From NCBI GenBank assembly GCA_015485155.1, contig WFUF01000025.1, positions 186,001 through 250,000 on the forward strand: a stretch of 64,000 nucleotides of DNA, given 5' to 3'. Origin of the DNA: Robiginitomaculum sp. GTDB lineage: Bacteria; Pseudomonadota; Alphaproteobacteria; Caulobacterales; Maricaulaceae. The notes beneath the pieces were generated by a model. That model was not told the DNA's origin, did no database searches, and worked only from the letters and a program-made list of their open reading frames with translations. This document shows, piece by piece, positions 9,493 to 18,662 of the stretch; the first letter of the stretch is position 1; each line of letters begins with the position of its first letter. Made by a program: the position numbers and the translations under genes.

Positions 9493-10707
9493 ATGAGTAA
9501 AGATCAACCAGATAAAGACCATACAGCCGACGAGGTGATTGATGCTGAATTTGAACCGGTAAACGAACAGGTTCTGTCAGGGGGTCAAAGGACTTCCCCC
9601 TATGCAGGGCCGCTGCTTTGGGGGCTGTTTGTTCTGGCAATTGTGCTTGGCGGCATTTTGGGCATTATTGGCGGCAGGGTATTATTTCCTGCACCCATGT
9701 TACAAACCACAGACCTTGACACTGAAATTGCTGAGTTGAAGCAGGAATTGAGCAAAACCCGTAACCAGCTACACGAATTAAGCGCACAGGCAAAAAATGC
9801 TAAAGAAAACACTGCGCAAATAACAGCCAACACCAGAGCCATCGCCGACATTCAAGATAAGCTGCAAAAAGCCGCAAGTCTGGCGCCAGACCAGCAACAG
9901 TTTGAAGAAGCGCTTAGCAGGATTGAGCTTCTGGAAAACCGGCCCGCCGCCACAATATCAGACACCGGCGAACTTGATATCAATGCCATAACAGAACCGC
10001 TGCAACAGCAAATATCCGCACTACAGGCAAAACTTGAAACTGCTGCTGACTTGGCACCGGAGGCAAAGAACCTGATTCTTGATCTGGAAAATCGTCTGCA
10101 GGCATTAGAGGCAAGTTCGGAAGATGATATTAGCGCCAAGGAATTAGCAGCGCTTAATCTTCGCATTGATGCCTTGCAAAACAATCGCCAGCAAACAGGA
10201 AAAAGCGCATCTGCCACATTGGCGCTGGCGGATCTGAAACTTGCAGCGCAAGGCTCTGATCCATTTCCGGTTGAATATGCTGCGGTACGGCTGCAATTTG
10301 CAGATCATGAGGGGATAAAAAAGCTGGCGCCCATGGCCGCTACCGGAGTTGCCACCCGCCAACAATTAAAAGCCTCATTAAGCGCTATGATCCCGGATAT
10401 ATTACGAGCTGCAAGCCGACCCGATGATGGTGCGCCGCTGACGAAAAAGGCCGGATCGGCCATGCGTTCCCTGATTACAATTCGCCGCACAGACGGCAAG
10501 GGAAGCGAGCTGGAAATTCAACTGGCCGAAGCGGAAAAACAAATGGCTGCCGGAAACCTTGGCGCTGCGATCAGTCAGATATCTGCCATAAAAAACGGCC
10601 ATACCCAAGCCAGCAAAAACTGGTTGCAACAAGCCCGAGCCCGCCAGAATCTTGAACAAGTGCTGGCAGGGATTTTATCACAACACTCTGATGAGGTGGT
10701 GCCATGA
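9493..10707 (+). CDS. Mic60/mitofilin-like membrane protein (COG4223)
   Basis: The protein has 404 residues from the ATG at 9493 (the open frame extends to 9451). It has an acidic cytoplasmic N-terminus, one strong transmembrane helix at about residues 37-62 (LLWGLFVLAIVLGGILGIIG), a long periplasmic coiled coil with heptad-like ELKQELSKTRNQLHEL patterns, and a C-terminal mitofilin-signature-like domain. Alphaproteobacterial Mic60 homologues sit between hemD and hemY, as here, and are proposed ancestors of the mitochondrial cristae protein, shaping intracytoplasmic membranes. Its stop overlaps the hemY start (ATGA). Function is from family and context. Confidence 0.85.
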   Translation: MSKDQPDKDHTADEVIDAEFEPVNEQVLSGGQRTSPYAGPLLWGLFVLAIVLGGILGIIGGRVLFPAPMLQTTDLDTEIAELKQELSKTRNQLHELSAQAKNAKENTAQITANTRAIADIQDKLQKAASLAPDQQQFEEALSRIELLENRPAATISDTGELDINAITEPLQQQISALQAKLETAADLAPEAKNLILDLENRLQALEASSEDDISAKELAALNLRIDALQNNRQQTGKSASATLALADLKLAAQGSDPFPVEYAAVRLQFADHEGIKKLAPMAATGVATRQQLKASLSAMIPDILRAASRPDDGAPLTKKAGSAMRSLITIRRTDGKGSELEIQLAEAEKQMAAGNLGAAISQISAIKNGHTQASKNWLQQARARQNLEQVLAGILSQHSDEVVP

Positions 10708-12365
10708 TTAGGCTGGTATTACTGGTTTTATTCGTGCTTGTAATTGCTGCCAGCGGCTGGTGGCTGGCATCACAGACCGGTCTGGTGGTAATCAATGCCT
10801 TTAACCGGGAAATATCCTTGTCTTTGGCCGTTGGTATTGCCGGGTTTTTGCTATTAACCTTGATTTTGTTTTTGTTCTGGTATGGCATTGCCAATTTGGT
10901 GGCTTTGCCGAAAAAACTGCGCAAAATGCATCAGGCAGCCCGCCGCGAGCGAGGATATGATGCACTGGAGCGGGCGTTGATTGCTTCGGCTGCCGGAGAC
11001 ACCAAAAATGCCAGACAATATGCGGAAAAACTTCGAGACCTGATGGACCGCCCGGCCTTGTCGGGACTATTGGCGGCCCGTGCGGCACAGGCTGATGGTG
11101 ATGTGGTCGGTGCAGAGCGTCATTTTGAAACCTTGCTGGAGGACAAAAGAACCAGACTGGCAGCCAGGCGAGGTCTTACTGAAACTGCCCTGCAGAGGCA
11201 TGACAGCTCCGCAGCCATTACCCACGCAAGAGAAGCCTTTGCTGCTGATCCTGATGCCAAATGGGCATTTGAAACATTGTTTGATGCTCTGGTTGCGGCC
11301 CACAAATGGGAAGAAGCTATTGAGGCCCTAGGGCGTGGCGAAAAGAAAAACCATGTAAGCAAGCTGGCGGCAAGTCGCCGCCGTGCAGTTTTGCTGGCGG
11401 CTGAGGCCTCACAGGCGGAGATTAACAATGATGTGGAAACTGCCAGAAAACTGGCAGAAAAGGCGGTCTCCACAGCTCCCGGTTTTGCCCCAGGCGCGGC
11501 GCTGGCTGCCAGATTATTAGTTGAAGCCGGAAAAAACTGGCGGGCGGCGGGCCTGTTAGAGGACGCATGGGCTGGCGCTCCACACCCTGCGCTTTCCCTT
11601 GCCTATGGAGACTTAAAAGAGAACGAAACGACCAAGGCCCGGATCAAGCGCCTTGGCGGATTGGCGCAAATCAATCCGGATCACCGGGAGAGCAAAATCC
11701 TGCGGGTTGAGTTGGCTTTGCTCGGTGAGGACCCAAAACAGGCAAGCCAGTTACTTGATGAAATTTTGGCTGATGATGATGAACCGTCCTCGCGGATATG
11801 TTCTTTATATGCACAAAGTGAGCGCCAGGCGGGCAATAACACGCGGGCTAATGAGTGGCTGCGCAAATCTTTAAGCGCTCCTGATGAAGCTGACTGGTCA
11901 GACCTTGATCCTGATGGCCCGGCTTTTGGTTATCGCGCTGAAGACTGGGCGCGTCTGGTTTATAGTTTTGGCGATGCCGGTGAATTGATACATCCGCGCC
12001 ATGAACGCTTTGAGCGTGTTAATCATGCTGGTGAACACTTAATTCAAATTGAAGATGACCGCAGTGCAGAGCCGGAGCCGGAATCAGAGCCAGAGGCTGA
12101 AATTAAACCTGAGCCCGAACCTGAAGCTGAATCTGAACCCGCTCCAAAACCAAAAAGGGCAAAAAGCACCAGAACAAGAACAAAGACCAGCACTAAAACC
12201 GGCGGCAAAACAAAGCCAAAAACACGAAAACCTGCTCCCAAGACAAAATCCAAACTTAAATTGACCAGTGTCGATGAATTGCCGCGCCAACCTGATGATC
12301 CGGGGCCTGGCGCCAAGGCTGACCCGGCGGACAGTGTGCTGACCCGCAAGCGCAACGTGCATTAG
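10704..12365 (+). CDS. hemY: HemY-family TPR membrane protein with a charge-segregated tail
   Basis: The 553-residue protein has two N-terminal transmembrane helices (about 2-24 and 36-66), the HemY_N domain, and TPR-like helical repeats to about residue 430. It belongs to the gammaproteobacterial-type HemY family found in heme operons, not the protoporphyrinogen oxidase also called HemY. The last 110 residues are low complexity: an acidic Glu-Pro tract (about 452-480) followed at once by a basic Lys/Thr/Arg tract (about 485-520). The reading frame ends at TAG 12363-12365, inside the first copy of a 26-base repeat. Its biochemical role in heme synthesis is not settled. Confidence 0.85.
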   Translation: MIRLVLLVLFVLVIAASGWWLASQTGLVVINAFNREISLSLAVGIAGFLLLTLILFLFWYGIANLVALPKKLRKMHQAARRERGYDALERALIASAAGDTKNARQYAEKLRDLMDRPALSGLLAARAAQADGDVVGAERHFETLLEDKRTRLAARRGLTETALQRHDSSAAITHAREAFAADPDAKWAFETLFDALVAAHKWEEAIEALGRGEKKNHVSKLAASRRRAVLLAAEASQAEINNDVETARKLAEKAVSTAPGFAPGAALAARLLVEAGKNWRAAGLLEDAWAGAPHPALSLAYGDLKENETTKARIKRLGGLAQINPDHRESKILRVELALLGEDPKQASQLLDEILADDDEPSSRICSLYAQSERQAGNNTRANEWLRKSLSAPDEADWSDLDPDGPAFGYRAEDWARLVYSFGDAGELIHPRHERFERVNHAGEHLIQIEDDRSAEPEPESEPEAEIKPEPEPEAESEPAPKPKRAKSTRTRTKTSTKTGGKTKPKTRKPAPKTKSKLKLTSVDELPRQPDDPGPGAKADPADSVLTRKRNVH

Positions 12366-12425
12366 CACGGGTTACAAAAGAATCGCATTAGTACGGGTTG
12401 AAAAAGAATCTCATTAGCGTGAGAC
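12360..12425 (+). repeat. 26-bp short tandem repeat at the hemY 3' end
   Basis: CATTAG begins at 12360, 12386 and 12412, giving a period of 26 bases. Copies share CATTAG(C/T)ACGGGTT(A/G) AAAAGAATC-like sequence, and the third is partial. The first copy contains the hemY stop codon, so the repeat runs from coding to noncoding DNA. It ends before the convergent gene at 12453. Confidence 0.75.
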
Positions 12426-12452
12426 TTAAAGAGAGCACACCTGCAATAATTA

Positions 12453-12908
12453 TCAGCTTTTGCCGCCCCTGATTAGCTTAAGCTGTGGTTTAATTGCCAA
12501 AGAAGGTGGGGCTGGTTTTTCTTCTACAGACTCCAGAATAGGCTCTTTGTCTGGCCCGTCGGCATGCTGTTTCAGGTTTTTCTTTGAGCGTGTTGACTTA
12601 AATCCGTTACCCCGGTTCCATTTTTTGGGCTTTTTACCCTTAGCCTTATCCTCAATCTCCTTTAGCTTGATAGCCTGCCGATAGGACAGGGCATCGCCAA
12701 ACCGGCCCTTTTCCGGGTCGACAAATGCACTATCAAAATTTTCCAGCTTTTCTTCCAGGCTTTGGGCAAATTCGTTTTCCCAGTCAGAAAACGCCTGATC
12801 CTCTTCGAGTTCTTTTGCCTTTGCCAGAGCCTTTCTTATCCGCGACAGTGCTTTGCGCTTTTGGGCCTTGCGCCGCCGTTCACGCTTTTGTTCATCCTTG
12901 TCCTTCAT
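12453..12908 (-). CDS. Hypothetical charged protein
   Basis: The 151-residue protein is very rich in Lys, Arg, Glu and Asp and has no membrane segment. The N-terminal 45 residues form a basic helix (KRERRRKAQKRKALSRIRK) leading to an acidic helical stretch. A conserved-looking centre reads FVDPEKGRFGDALSYRQAIK, followed by a disordered basic tail. I do not recognise a named family. The composition fits an RNA- or ribosome-associated or nucleoid protein, but this is a guess. It is convergent with hemY and divergent from the TPR gene at 13055. Confidence 0.65.
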   Translation of the reverse strand: MKDKDEQKRERRRKAQKRKALSRIRKALAKAKELEEDQAFSDWENEFAQSLEEKLENFDSAFVDPEKGRFGDALSYRQAIKLKEIEDKAKGKKPKKWNRGNGFKSTRSKKNLKQHADGPDKEPILESVEEKPAPPSLAIKPQLKLIRGGKS

Positions 12909-13054
12909 CGCTCATCACACTAGGTCTGCAACCAGAGAACCAATCATGCCCGGGCATTATCAGAAATGTAAAGATCAAAATGAAGGAATGGTTGGGGATT
13001 TTAAGCGCAAGTTTTAATTCATCTTGAACCGGAAATGCCTTAGTGTCTTAAATT

Positions 13055-13621
13055 ATGAAGTTTATTTTGATTCTGCTTTTTGGATTGGCGGTATTGCTGC
13101 CAATCAAGGTCAGCGCCGAAGAAGATGGTGCAGTCAGTAATGCGGCTAGTGTAGATGAATTGCTTGATCGTCTTGCAGTTGCACCTGATGAGGAAGAGGC
13201 CAACCTGCTGGCAGAAGAAATATGGGCAAGGTTTCTAAGCAGCGGCTCTGCCAGTGTGGATCTGTTACTGCAACGGGGCATGGAAGTTCAGGCCATGGGA
13301 GAGCTTGATCTTGCAGGGGATTTTTTTGCTGATGTTGTGGAGTTTGCTCCCGAATTTGCCGAAGGCTGGAACCAGCGGGCGAAGCTGGAATACATGCGTG
13401 GTGAATATGTGGCTGCCATGGAAGACCTGGCACGGGCCATAGAATTACAGCCCAGGCACTTTGGCGCCAGAACCGGTCTGGGTCTGGTGTTAGAGCGACT
13501 TGGTAGCGCAGAAGGCGCCTATCAGGCCTATTTGGACGCTCTGGCCATTCATCCGTTTCTTGCCGAAGCGCAAGCGGGAATAAAGCGTCTGGAAAAACAA
13601 GTTAAGGGCCGGTCGCTTTAA
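13055..13621 (+). CDS. Secreted TPR-repeat protein
   Basis: The 188-residue protein starts with a Sec signal peptide ([21 protein letters not shown], likely cut after residue 21). About two to three tetratricopeptide repeats occupy residues 70-185, for example [20 protein letters not shown] followed by [20 protein letters not shown]. It is probably periplasmic and likely a protein-binding scaffold. It is upstream of gapR on the same strand with a 71-base gap. TPR proteins of this form are common in alphaproteobacteria; no specific partner can be named. Confidence 0.75.
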   Translation: MKFILILLFGLAVLLPIKVSAEEDGAVSNAASVDELLDRLAVAPDEEEANLLAEEIWARFLSSGSASVDLLLQRGMEVQAMGELDLAGDFFADVVEFAPEFAEGWNQRAKLEYMRGEYVAAMEDLARAIELQPRHFGARTGLGLVLERLGSAEGAYQAYLDALAIHPFLAEAQAGIKRLEKQVKGRSL

Positions 13622-13692
13622 TCGCTTGCACTTGCTTACGTGCTTTTCTAGGTTGCCCGTCACAATCGATTCTCATTTTACAGGAAGCAAAC

Positions 13693-13941
13693 ATGACCGT
13701 AGACATGGGCCAAAGCACTCGTGAGCAATTAAAATCCACTCTGGCCCGGATTGAGCGTCTCGAAGAAGATAAAAAGGCCGTGCTGGAAGACATCAAAGCG
13801 GTTTATGATGAAGCCAAGGCTTTTGGTTTTGACACCAAGGTGTTACGGCAAGTGGTTCGGATACGAAAAATGGATCGTGAAAAACGACAGGAACAAGAAG
13901 CCATTTTGGACTTGTATCTATCTGCGCTTGGCGAGGCTTAA
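13693..13941 (+). CDS. gapR: GapR (DUF2312) nucleoid-associated protein
   Basis: The 82-residue protein is an N-terminal coiled coil ([20 protein letters not shown]) followed by the highly conserved DUF2312 core [20 protein letters not shown] and the ending [11 protein letters not shown]. In Caulobacter, GapR is an essential protein that binds AT-rich, overtwisted DNA ahead of polymerases and replication forks. The lysine/arginine residues of the core line the DNA channel of the tetramer. A purine-rich AGGAAGC site lies just upstream of the ATG. The assignment rests on motif and length. Confidence 0.93.
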   Translation: MTVDMGQSTREQLKSTLARIERLEEDKKAVLEDIKAVYDEAKAFGFDTKVLRQVVRIRKMDREKRQEQEAILDLYLSALGEA

Positions 13942-13990
13942 AATTAAGAGAGTTGATCCCGTGTCATAACTCGGAACTTAAGGGATTTTG

Positions 13991-14059
13991 CCAGAATGCC
14001 CCAAGAGCGAATGTTTCAGGTATATAAAACCTGAAGCCGAACGTCACCTTGCATTCTGG
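13991..14059. other. Nested inverted repeat between gapR and rpmJ
   Basis: Outer arms are CCAGAATGC (13991-13999) and GCATTCTGG (14051-14059), a perfect 9-base pair. Inside lies a second hairpin, TTCAGGT (14015-14021) with ACCTGAA (14029-14035). The element sits between two convergent genes. It could be a bidirectional terminator or attenuating structure, or a small RNA. There is no long T run on either side, so a simple intrinsic terminator is not clear. Confidence 0.6.
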
Positions 14060-14106
14060 TAATTATTCCAATTGCCCCAATCTGGACACTTAACAGGATC
14101 AAGGAC

Positions 14107-14232
14107 CTATCCCTGACGCGCCTTAAAACGCGGATCAGTTTTATTGATCACATATAACCGACCCTTGCGGCGAACCACTTTACAGTCTTTGTGACGAGTT
14201 TTTAAGGATTTCAGAGAGCTGCGAACTTTCAT
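14107..14232 (-). CDS. rpmJ: 50S ribosomal protein bL36, cysteine-poor form
   Basis: The protein has 41 residues from the ATG at 14232; an upstream in-frame extension to 14298 has no family match. The sequence [20 protein letters not shown] and [22 protein letters not shown] is the bL36 family. Only one cysteine is present, so the zinc ribbon (C-X2-C...C-X4-H) is missing; this is the zinc-independent (C-minus) type of about 41 residues common in alphaproteobacteria. Confidence 0.95.
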   Translation of the reverse strand: MKVRSSLKSLKTRHKDCKVVRRKGRLYVINKTDPRFKARQG

Positions 14233-14367
14233 AGTCCCGGTTCCATTGCTATAGATGTGATCAAAATTACAAAAGCGCCAATAACAGCCCCTTCGCAAGA
14301 GGCGCGGAACTTATGGGCGCAAAGCAGACCTGTCAACTAGGTTTTGCGTTAAACTGGATGAGATTTT

Positions 14368-15624
14368 ATGCGTATTCACATTTACCTTTTTATAATGTCC
14401 TTTGTTTTGCTCTTTGCGCTGCCCGCAAATCAGACAATAGCACAGGAAAACAACAAGCCCGAGCTTTCTGAGCGGGATTCAAGTTTTGAACGCTGGCGGG
14501 AGCAGTTTATACAAAAAGCTGTAGCCAGGGGGCATCAGGAGTCCGTGGTGCGCGAGTTGCTTTTGGGCCTGACCCCTGATGAAAAAGTTTTAGAACGTGA
14601 TCGCTTTCAGCCGGAATTCACCAGACCGATCTGGGAATATCTGCGCAGTGCGGTTTCAGATTTACGGGTTGCAAATGGCAAAGCTGCCCTAAAGCAGCAT
14701 CAGGAACTTCTGCACCATTTGCAAGATGAAACCGGGGTTCCAGCCACGGTTATTACTGCAATTTGGGGCCTTGAAAGCGCCTATGGGAAAATTCAGGGTG
14801 ATTTTGATATAATACGCTCGCTGGCAACTCTGGCTCATGATGGCCGCAGAAGAAATTGGGCCGAGGGTGAATTGCTGGCCGCCATTACCATGCTCGAACA
14901 AGGTGATGTGTCACGGCAAAACCTGACCGGGGCATGGGCCGGAGCCATGGGCCAGACCCAGTTCCTGCCCAGCACCTATTTGGCCTATGCAGTAGATGGC
15001 GATGGGGACGGTAAAAAGGACATCTGGAATTCAAAGGCAGATGCTTTGGCCTCAACCGCCAATTATCTGCGCCGTCATGGATGGCAGGCTAATAAGGATT
15101 GGGGGGTGGAAGTTAAATTAAAACCCGGCTTTGCCTATGAACTTGCCGATGACACGGTATTGTCAATTGGCTCATGGCAGGCCCGTGGTGCCGAGCCTTA
15201 TTCAGGACGAAAATGGCAACAGGCCGAACTAGGCGATGCAGCAAGGCTCTTGCTACCTGCGGGGGCTTTAGGGCCCAAAATCCTGACAGGAAAAAACTTT
15301 CGCGTGTTCAAACGCTATAATAATTCAACCGCCTATGCTCTTGGAGTCGGATTGCTATCTCGCGCCATTGCCGGCAAAGACGGCCTGTCCGAAAGCTGGC
15401 CCAAGCACCAAAAACCCCTGTCCAGAGCGCAAATCAAGGAAATGCAAAGCCTGCTCAAACAAGCCGGGCACGACCCCGGTGGTGTAGACGGCATGGCCGG
15501 GCCTAACACTCGTCGTGCCCTGCGCGCCTATCAGCACCAAATAGGACTGATCCCCGATGGCTTTGCTAGCACCCAGATGCTGGAAAATTTGCGGGTCAAT
15601 CATAAAAAGCCTGGCGCACACTAG
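14368..15624 (+). CDS. MltB-family lytic murein transglycosylase with peptidoglycan-binding domain
   Basis: The 418-residue protein has a signal peptide (residues 1-25, ending NQTIA), an SLT_2/MltB catalytic domain at about 35-330 and a PG_binding_1 domain at about 355-410 (GGVDGMAGPNTRRALRAYQ). The catalytic glutamate is E136 in AIWGLESAYG, and the GAWAGAMGQTQFLPSTYLAY segment is typical. It cleaves the MurNAc-GlcNAc bond to give 1,6-anhydroMurNAc products, which AmpG (653-1984) would import. There is no lipobox, so it is probably soluble in the periplasm. A small hairpin (AGGGG/CCCCT, 15623-15637) overlaps its stop. Confidence 0.9.
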   Translation: MRIHIYLFIMSFVLLFALPANQTIAQENNKPELSERDSSFERWREQFIQKAVARGHQESVVRELLLGLTPDEKVLERDRFQPEFTRPIWEYLRSAVSDLRVANGKAALKQHQELLHHLQDETGVPATVITAIWGLESAYGKIQGDFDIIRSLATLAHDGRRRNWAEGELLAAITMLEQGDVSRQNLTGAWAGAMGQTQFLPSTYLAYAVDGDGDGKKDIWNSKADALASTANYLRRHGWQANKDWGVEVKLKPGFAYELADDTVLSIGSWQARGAEPYSGRKWQQAELGDAARLLLPAGALGPKILTGKNFRVFKRYNNSTAYALGVGLLSRAIAGKDGLSESWPKHQKPLSRAQIKEMQSLLKQAGHDPGGVDGMAGPNTRRALRAYQHQIGLIPDGFASTQMLENLRVNHKKPGAH

Positions 15625-15959
15625 GGGGCAAACCCCTTTCGCCATTTTGGTACTTTCGCATAAGGCTTGATGTTGGTGCTGATAGAATTTGGGGGTTATC
15701 CGGGACCCAGCCTTAACAGATAGGGAAAATAATTAACCGGTATTGATAAATTGCCTTAGCTGCCATGGATACAGATTTTGCCGGTATGAGGATGGTTAGA
15801 TTAGATGGTGTCTTTGCCATAAATCTGTCCTATCGCTTTGCTGCTTGAGAAGTCTCTAATTGTCCTATCGCTTTGCTGCTTGAGGACTCTTTATTTGTCC
15901 TATCGCTTTGCTGCTTGAGGACATTTTGCTTCCAAAATGCTCAGGGCTAGTAGATATGG
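15625..15959. other. Intergenic region between mltB-type gene and flaEY
   Basis: This 335-base convergent gap begins with a short GC-rich hairpin at the mltB stop and contains the 35-base tandem repeat described separately (15826-15935). I see no credible gene in either strand in the first 200 bases. Confidence 0.6.
15826..15935 (+). repeat. 35-bp tandem repeat array (element B)
   Basis: TGTCCTATCGCTTTGCTGCT starts at 15826, 15861 and 15896, so the period is exactly 35. The second and third copies close with AGGAC and can pair with GTCCT at their starts; the first has lost this (AGAAG). After the third copy comes ATTTTGCTTCCAAAATGCTC, which resembles the right basal arm of the other hairpin elements. 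A left basal arm is absent, so this is a three-module array with one arm only. Confidence 0.85.
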
Positions 15960-18662
15960 CTAAAATAACCCGCCCTGACCACCGCCGCCACCGCCCAGAA
16001 GCCGGTTCAGACCGGCAGAGTAATTTGCCAATTGCGCCGAAAGATAAGCAGGAGCAGGGCCAGTGGCTGCACCCTCTCCATCAAGCAGAGCCTGCAGGGC
16101 CGGATCAATTGTCAATTGCCGATAGGCCGTGCGCACAAGCGAAAGCGCTTCATCTAACACCTTGTTGCTGGCAATGGCCGCAGTTAAACTACCAAGATCA
16201 AGGTCAGAGCTAATTCCCAAGGCATAAACCGGCGGCGCTTCCGGCTCGTGCTCACTGACTGCAGGGGACAATTGAACCACCCCTTCAGGCAGGCCCAGCG
16301 CTGACAACAAGTCCTGTCCCTTGGGGCCAGCAAACAGCTCTATGGTGTTTCCTTCTTCCGCACGAATGCGCAAAGTATCTCCATCAGCGCTCCGAACGGT
16401 TTCCGCCTTTCCATCCAGCAGTAAAACTCCATTGATCTTAAAGGTAAGCGCCCGGTAAGTATCATCTTTATCTATGCGAATAGTCCGTTTTGCACCGCCA
16501 TTTACACTGATCTGAAAACGATCCTGATCACGTGCCGATGAGCGGGTGGTTACCACCCGGCTGTCAGAGGTTGCTGCCAGCCCATTGGGCAGACGAAATG
16601 CGTCCAGAACCGACGTTCCAGACGTATCAATGGCAATTGCCGTTGCCGAAGAAACCCCGCCGCCGCCAGCGATCTGGTCACTCCCCTCCAGGGCTCCGCT
16701 GGCCATATCCAAACGGCTGATAAAAGCATTGCCAGTACCTTCCAGAACTCCGCCGCCCGGCATGGAGCCGCCTGTGGTGCCTGTTGCATAGATCTTGCCA
16801 TTGGCCGACGTAATATCAGCAATTTTATCTGTAGCCGCAGTACCTAAAAATGTTGTCCATGTGCGTTGAGGCGCGCCCAGACCATCTTCATCTATCCGGA
16901 GCAGAAACCCATCACGGTCACCAGCATGAGCTAGAACTCCCGTACCCAGACCATTTGCAGCCCCTGCGGAGCCGCCCACTAAAATAGCGGTTCCATCAAC
17001 CCGCAAGGATGAAATTGAACCATTATCCAGCGAACCAAGATCCATTTGCCAAACAGCCGGATCTGTTCCATTTGCAACACCAAACCGGGTAAGGACGGCA
17101 TTGCCTGATTGTTCGCTGGCAACCAGCAGATCACCATTGGCATCAATGGCAATGGCTTTAGCAAATTCATCAGCAGACGTGCCAAATTGCCGGGTAAACA
17201 AGGTTTTCCCCGTACTGTCCATAGCTCTGATATAACCGTCACTGGCACCATTTTGCGTCCCACTCATTGCCCCTTTGGTTGAGCCGGTTACATAAATATT
17301 CCCGCTGGCATCTGTGGTTATGGCGCTGGCCTGATCGTCAAAAGCAGTGCCAAAACGCTGTATGAATTGCTCGGTGCCGGAATCGTCGAATTTGGCGACA
17401 AAATTGTCTTTGCCGCCAAGCTCAGTGGTATTACCCAATGTGCCGCTAATGGTACCGGACAGGATAACTGAACCATCTGTTGCCACCGTCAGGTCACTTA
17501 CATCTATGTCCCCAATGGCACCAAGAGCGCGCGTATAGGCAATTTTACCAGCAGAATCATACCGAACCAGATAAATATCCTTTTCACCCTGAGGGTTGAG
17601 ACCCGCTATGGCGCCGTCAGAATTTACGATGGCATAAAGCTCGCCATTATTACCGGCTTTTGTTGCTAAAAACTCAGTAGTTGCATCTTGCGCAGCCTCA
17701 AGACGGGTAGAAAAATCAATGGCAGGGGCTCCACTGGCCTCAGCATCATATTTTGACAGGCGCGCAGTTGCCGTATCGCCAGAACCAGAAACCCCGGCCA
17801 CATAAACAGCAGGTGTTGACGAGGCGGCAGTAAATTCCAGAGGCTCCGTATCAGAGCCCTCAATTTCAAAGCCAAACCGGTTACCCTGCACTATTCCATT
17901 GTCATCCGGCTCGCCAATTTTAACCCGGGAAAAAGTGGAATACAGGCCGGCTGCCGCCAGTTGCGTATTTATATAACTTGCCACATTGTCAAGATTGCGA
18001 ACCGTACTTCCCATATCGGCCAGATTGATATTGACCGCCACATCGCCTGTTACCCGTTTGGCGGTAATGGTAAACTGCACATCTCCGGCAAATGATGGCA
18101 CTGCATCACTATAGGTGCCCTCATAAATCACCCCGGTTTGATAATTGCTGCGAGTGCGCTCAATTAATACCGTACTGTCTGCTTTGCTTCGCTTGTCACC
18201 CTTTAGGAAGGAGAGCTTCTCAAACTCCGTATTGGCCAAAAAACTGTCAAGCTGGCTCATCCCCTCCTGCAGTCTGCGATTCAGTGTGTTGCGGCGGCTA
18301 TCGGTGATGGTTTTGTCCGTAGCCTCAATGCTAAGAGCCGAAAGCCGGCGCAGCCCCTGATAAAGAGCAAACAGCTTTTTCTGATCCTCAGGAGCCTTGG
18401 TGTCAGAAAAACTTTCCAGATCCTCGTAAAAGAACTGACCGGAAGCCAGCGCCTTATTCAAAACTGCCTCCTGGCCCAGAGGTTTTGCTGCTGCATCCCA
18501 TGGCGGCGGCACTGAGGTATCCGGCTTGGCAGAGTCGGGGCTGGCAAGCTGCACTGATCCGGGATTTAACCGGGCCTGCCGCAAGGCGCTTTGAGCCTGA
18601 TAGCTGCTAAGCAGCAGATCAGGGCTAAAACCACCTAATCCAAATATACCATCCTGCGCCAT
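15960..18662 (-). CDS. flaEY: FlaEY-like flagellin regulatory protein with SBBP beta-propeller repeats
   Basis: The 900-residue protein has no signal peptide. The N-terminal 160 residues are helical with a flagellin-like pattern. The centre (about residues 320-690) has five or more seven-bladed-propeller type SBBP repeats, such as DNFVAKFDDSGTEQFIQRFG then ITTDASGNIYVTGSTKGAM and AIAIDANGDLLVASEQSG. The C-terminal part returns to a flagellin/hook-protein-like region and ends in a Gly-rich tail. FlaEY in Caulobacter, of similar size, affects flagellin assembly and expression and neighbours flagellin-modification genes. Here it directly follows the sugar cluster on the same strand, supporting a flagellar role. 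Assignment by memory of the family; subfunction inferred. Confidence 0.65.
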   Translation of the reverse strand: MAQDGIFGLGGFSPDLLLSSYQAQSALRQARLNPGSVQLASPDSAKPDTSVPPPWDAAAKPLGQEAVLNKALASGQFFYEDLESFSDTKAPEDQKKLFALYQGLRRLSALSIEATDKTITDSRRNTLNRRLQEGMSQLDSFLANTEFEKLSFLKGDKRSKADSTVLIERTRSNYQTGVIYEGTYSDAVPSFAGDVQFTITAKRVTGDVAVNINLADMGSTVRNLDNVASYINTQLAAAGLYSTFSRVKIGEPDDNGIVQGNRFGFEIEGSDTEPLEFTAASSTPAVYVAGVSGSGDTATARLSKYDAEASGAPAIDFSTRLEAAQDATTEFLATKAGNNGELYAIVNSDGAIAGLNPQGEKDIYLVRYDSAGKIAYTRALGAIGDIDVSDLTVATDGSVILSGTISGTLGNTTELGGKDNFVAKFDDSGTEQFIQRFGTAFDDQASAITTDASGNIYVTGSTKGAMSGTQNGASDGYIRAMDSTGKTLFTRQFGTSADEFAKAIAIDANGDLLVASEQSGNAVLTRFGVANGTDPAVWQMDLGSLDNGSISSLRVDGTAILVGGSAGAANGLGTGVLAHAGDRDGFLLRIDEDGLGAPQRTWTTFLGTAATDKIADITSANGKIYATGTTGGSMPGGGVLEGTGNAFISRLDMASGALEGSDQIAGGGGVSSATAIAIDTSGTSVLDAFRLPNGLAATSDSRVVTTRSSARDQDRFQISVNGGAKRTIRIDKDDTYRALTFKINGVLLLDGKAETVRSADGDTLRIRAEEGNTIELFAGPKGQDLLSALGLPEGVVQLSPAVSEHEPEAPPVYALGISSDLDLGSLTAAIASNKVLDEALSLVRTAYRQLTIDPALQALLDGEGAATGPAPAYLSAQLANYSAGLNRLLGGGGGGQGGLF

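Noticed and set aside
12044-12355. Ser/Gly-rich frame antisense to the hemY tail
   Set aside because: Shadow of the repetitive Glu-Pro and Lys-Thr codons on the other strand.
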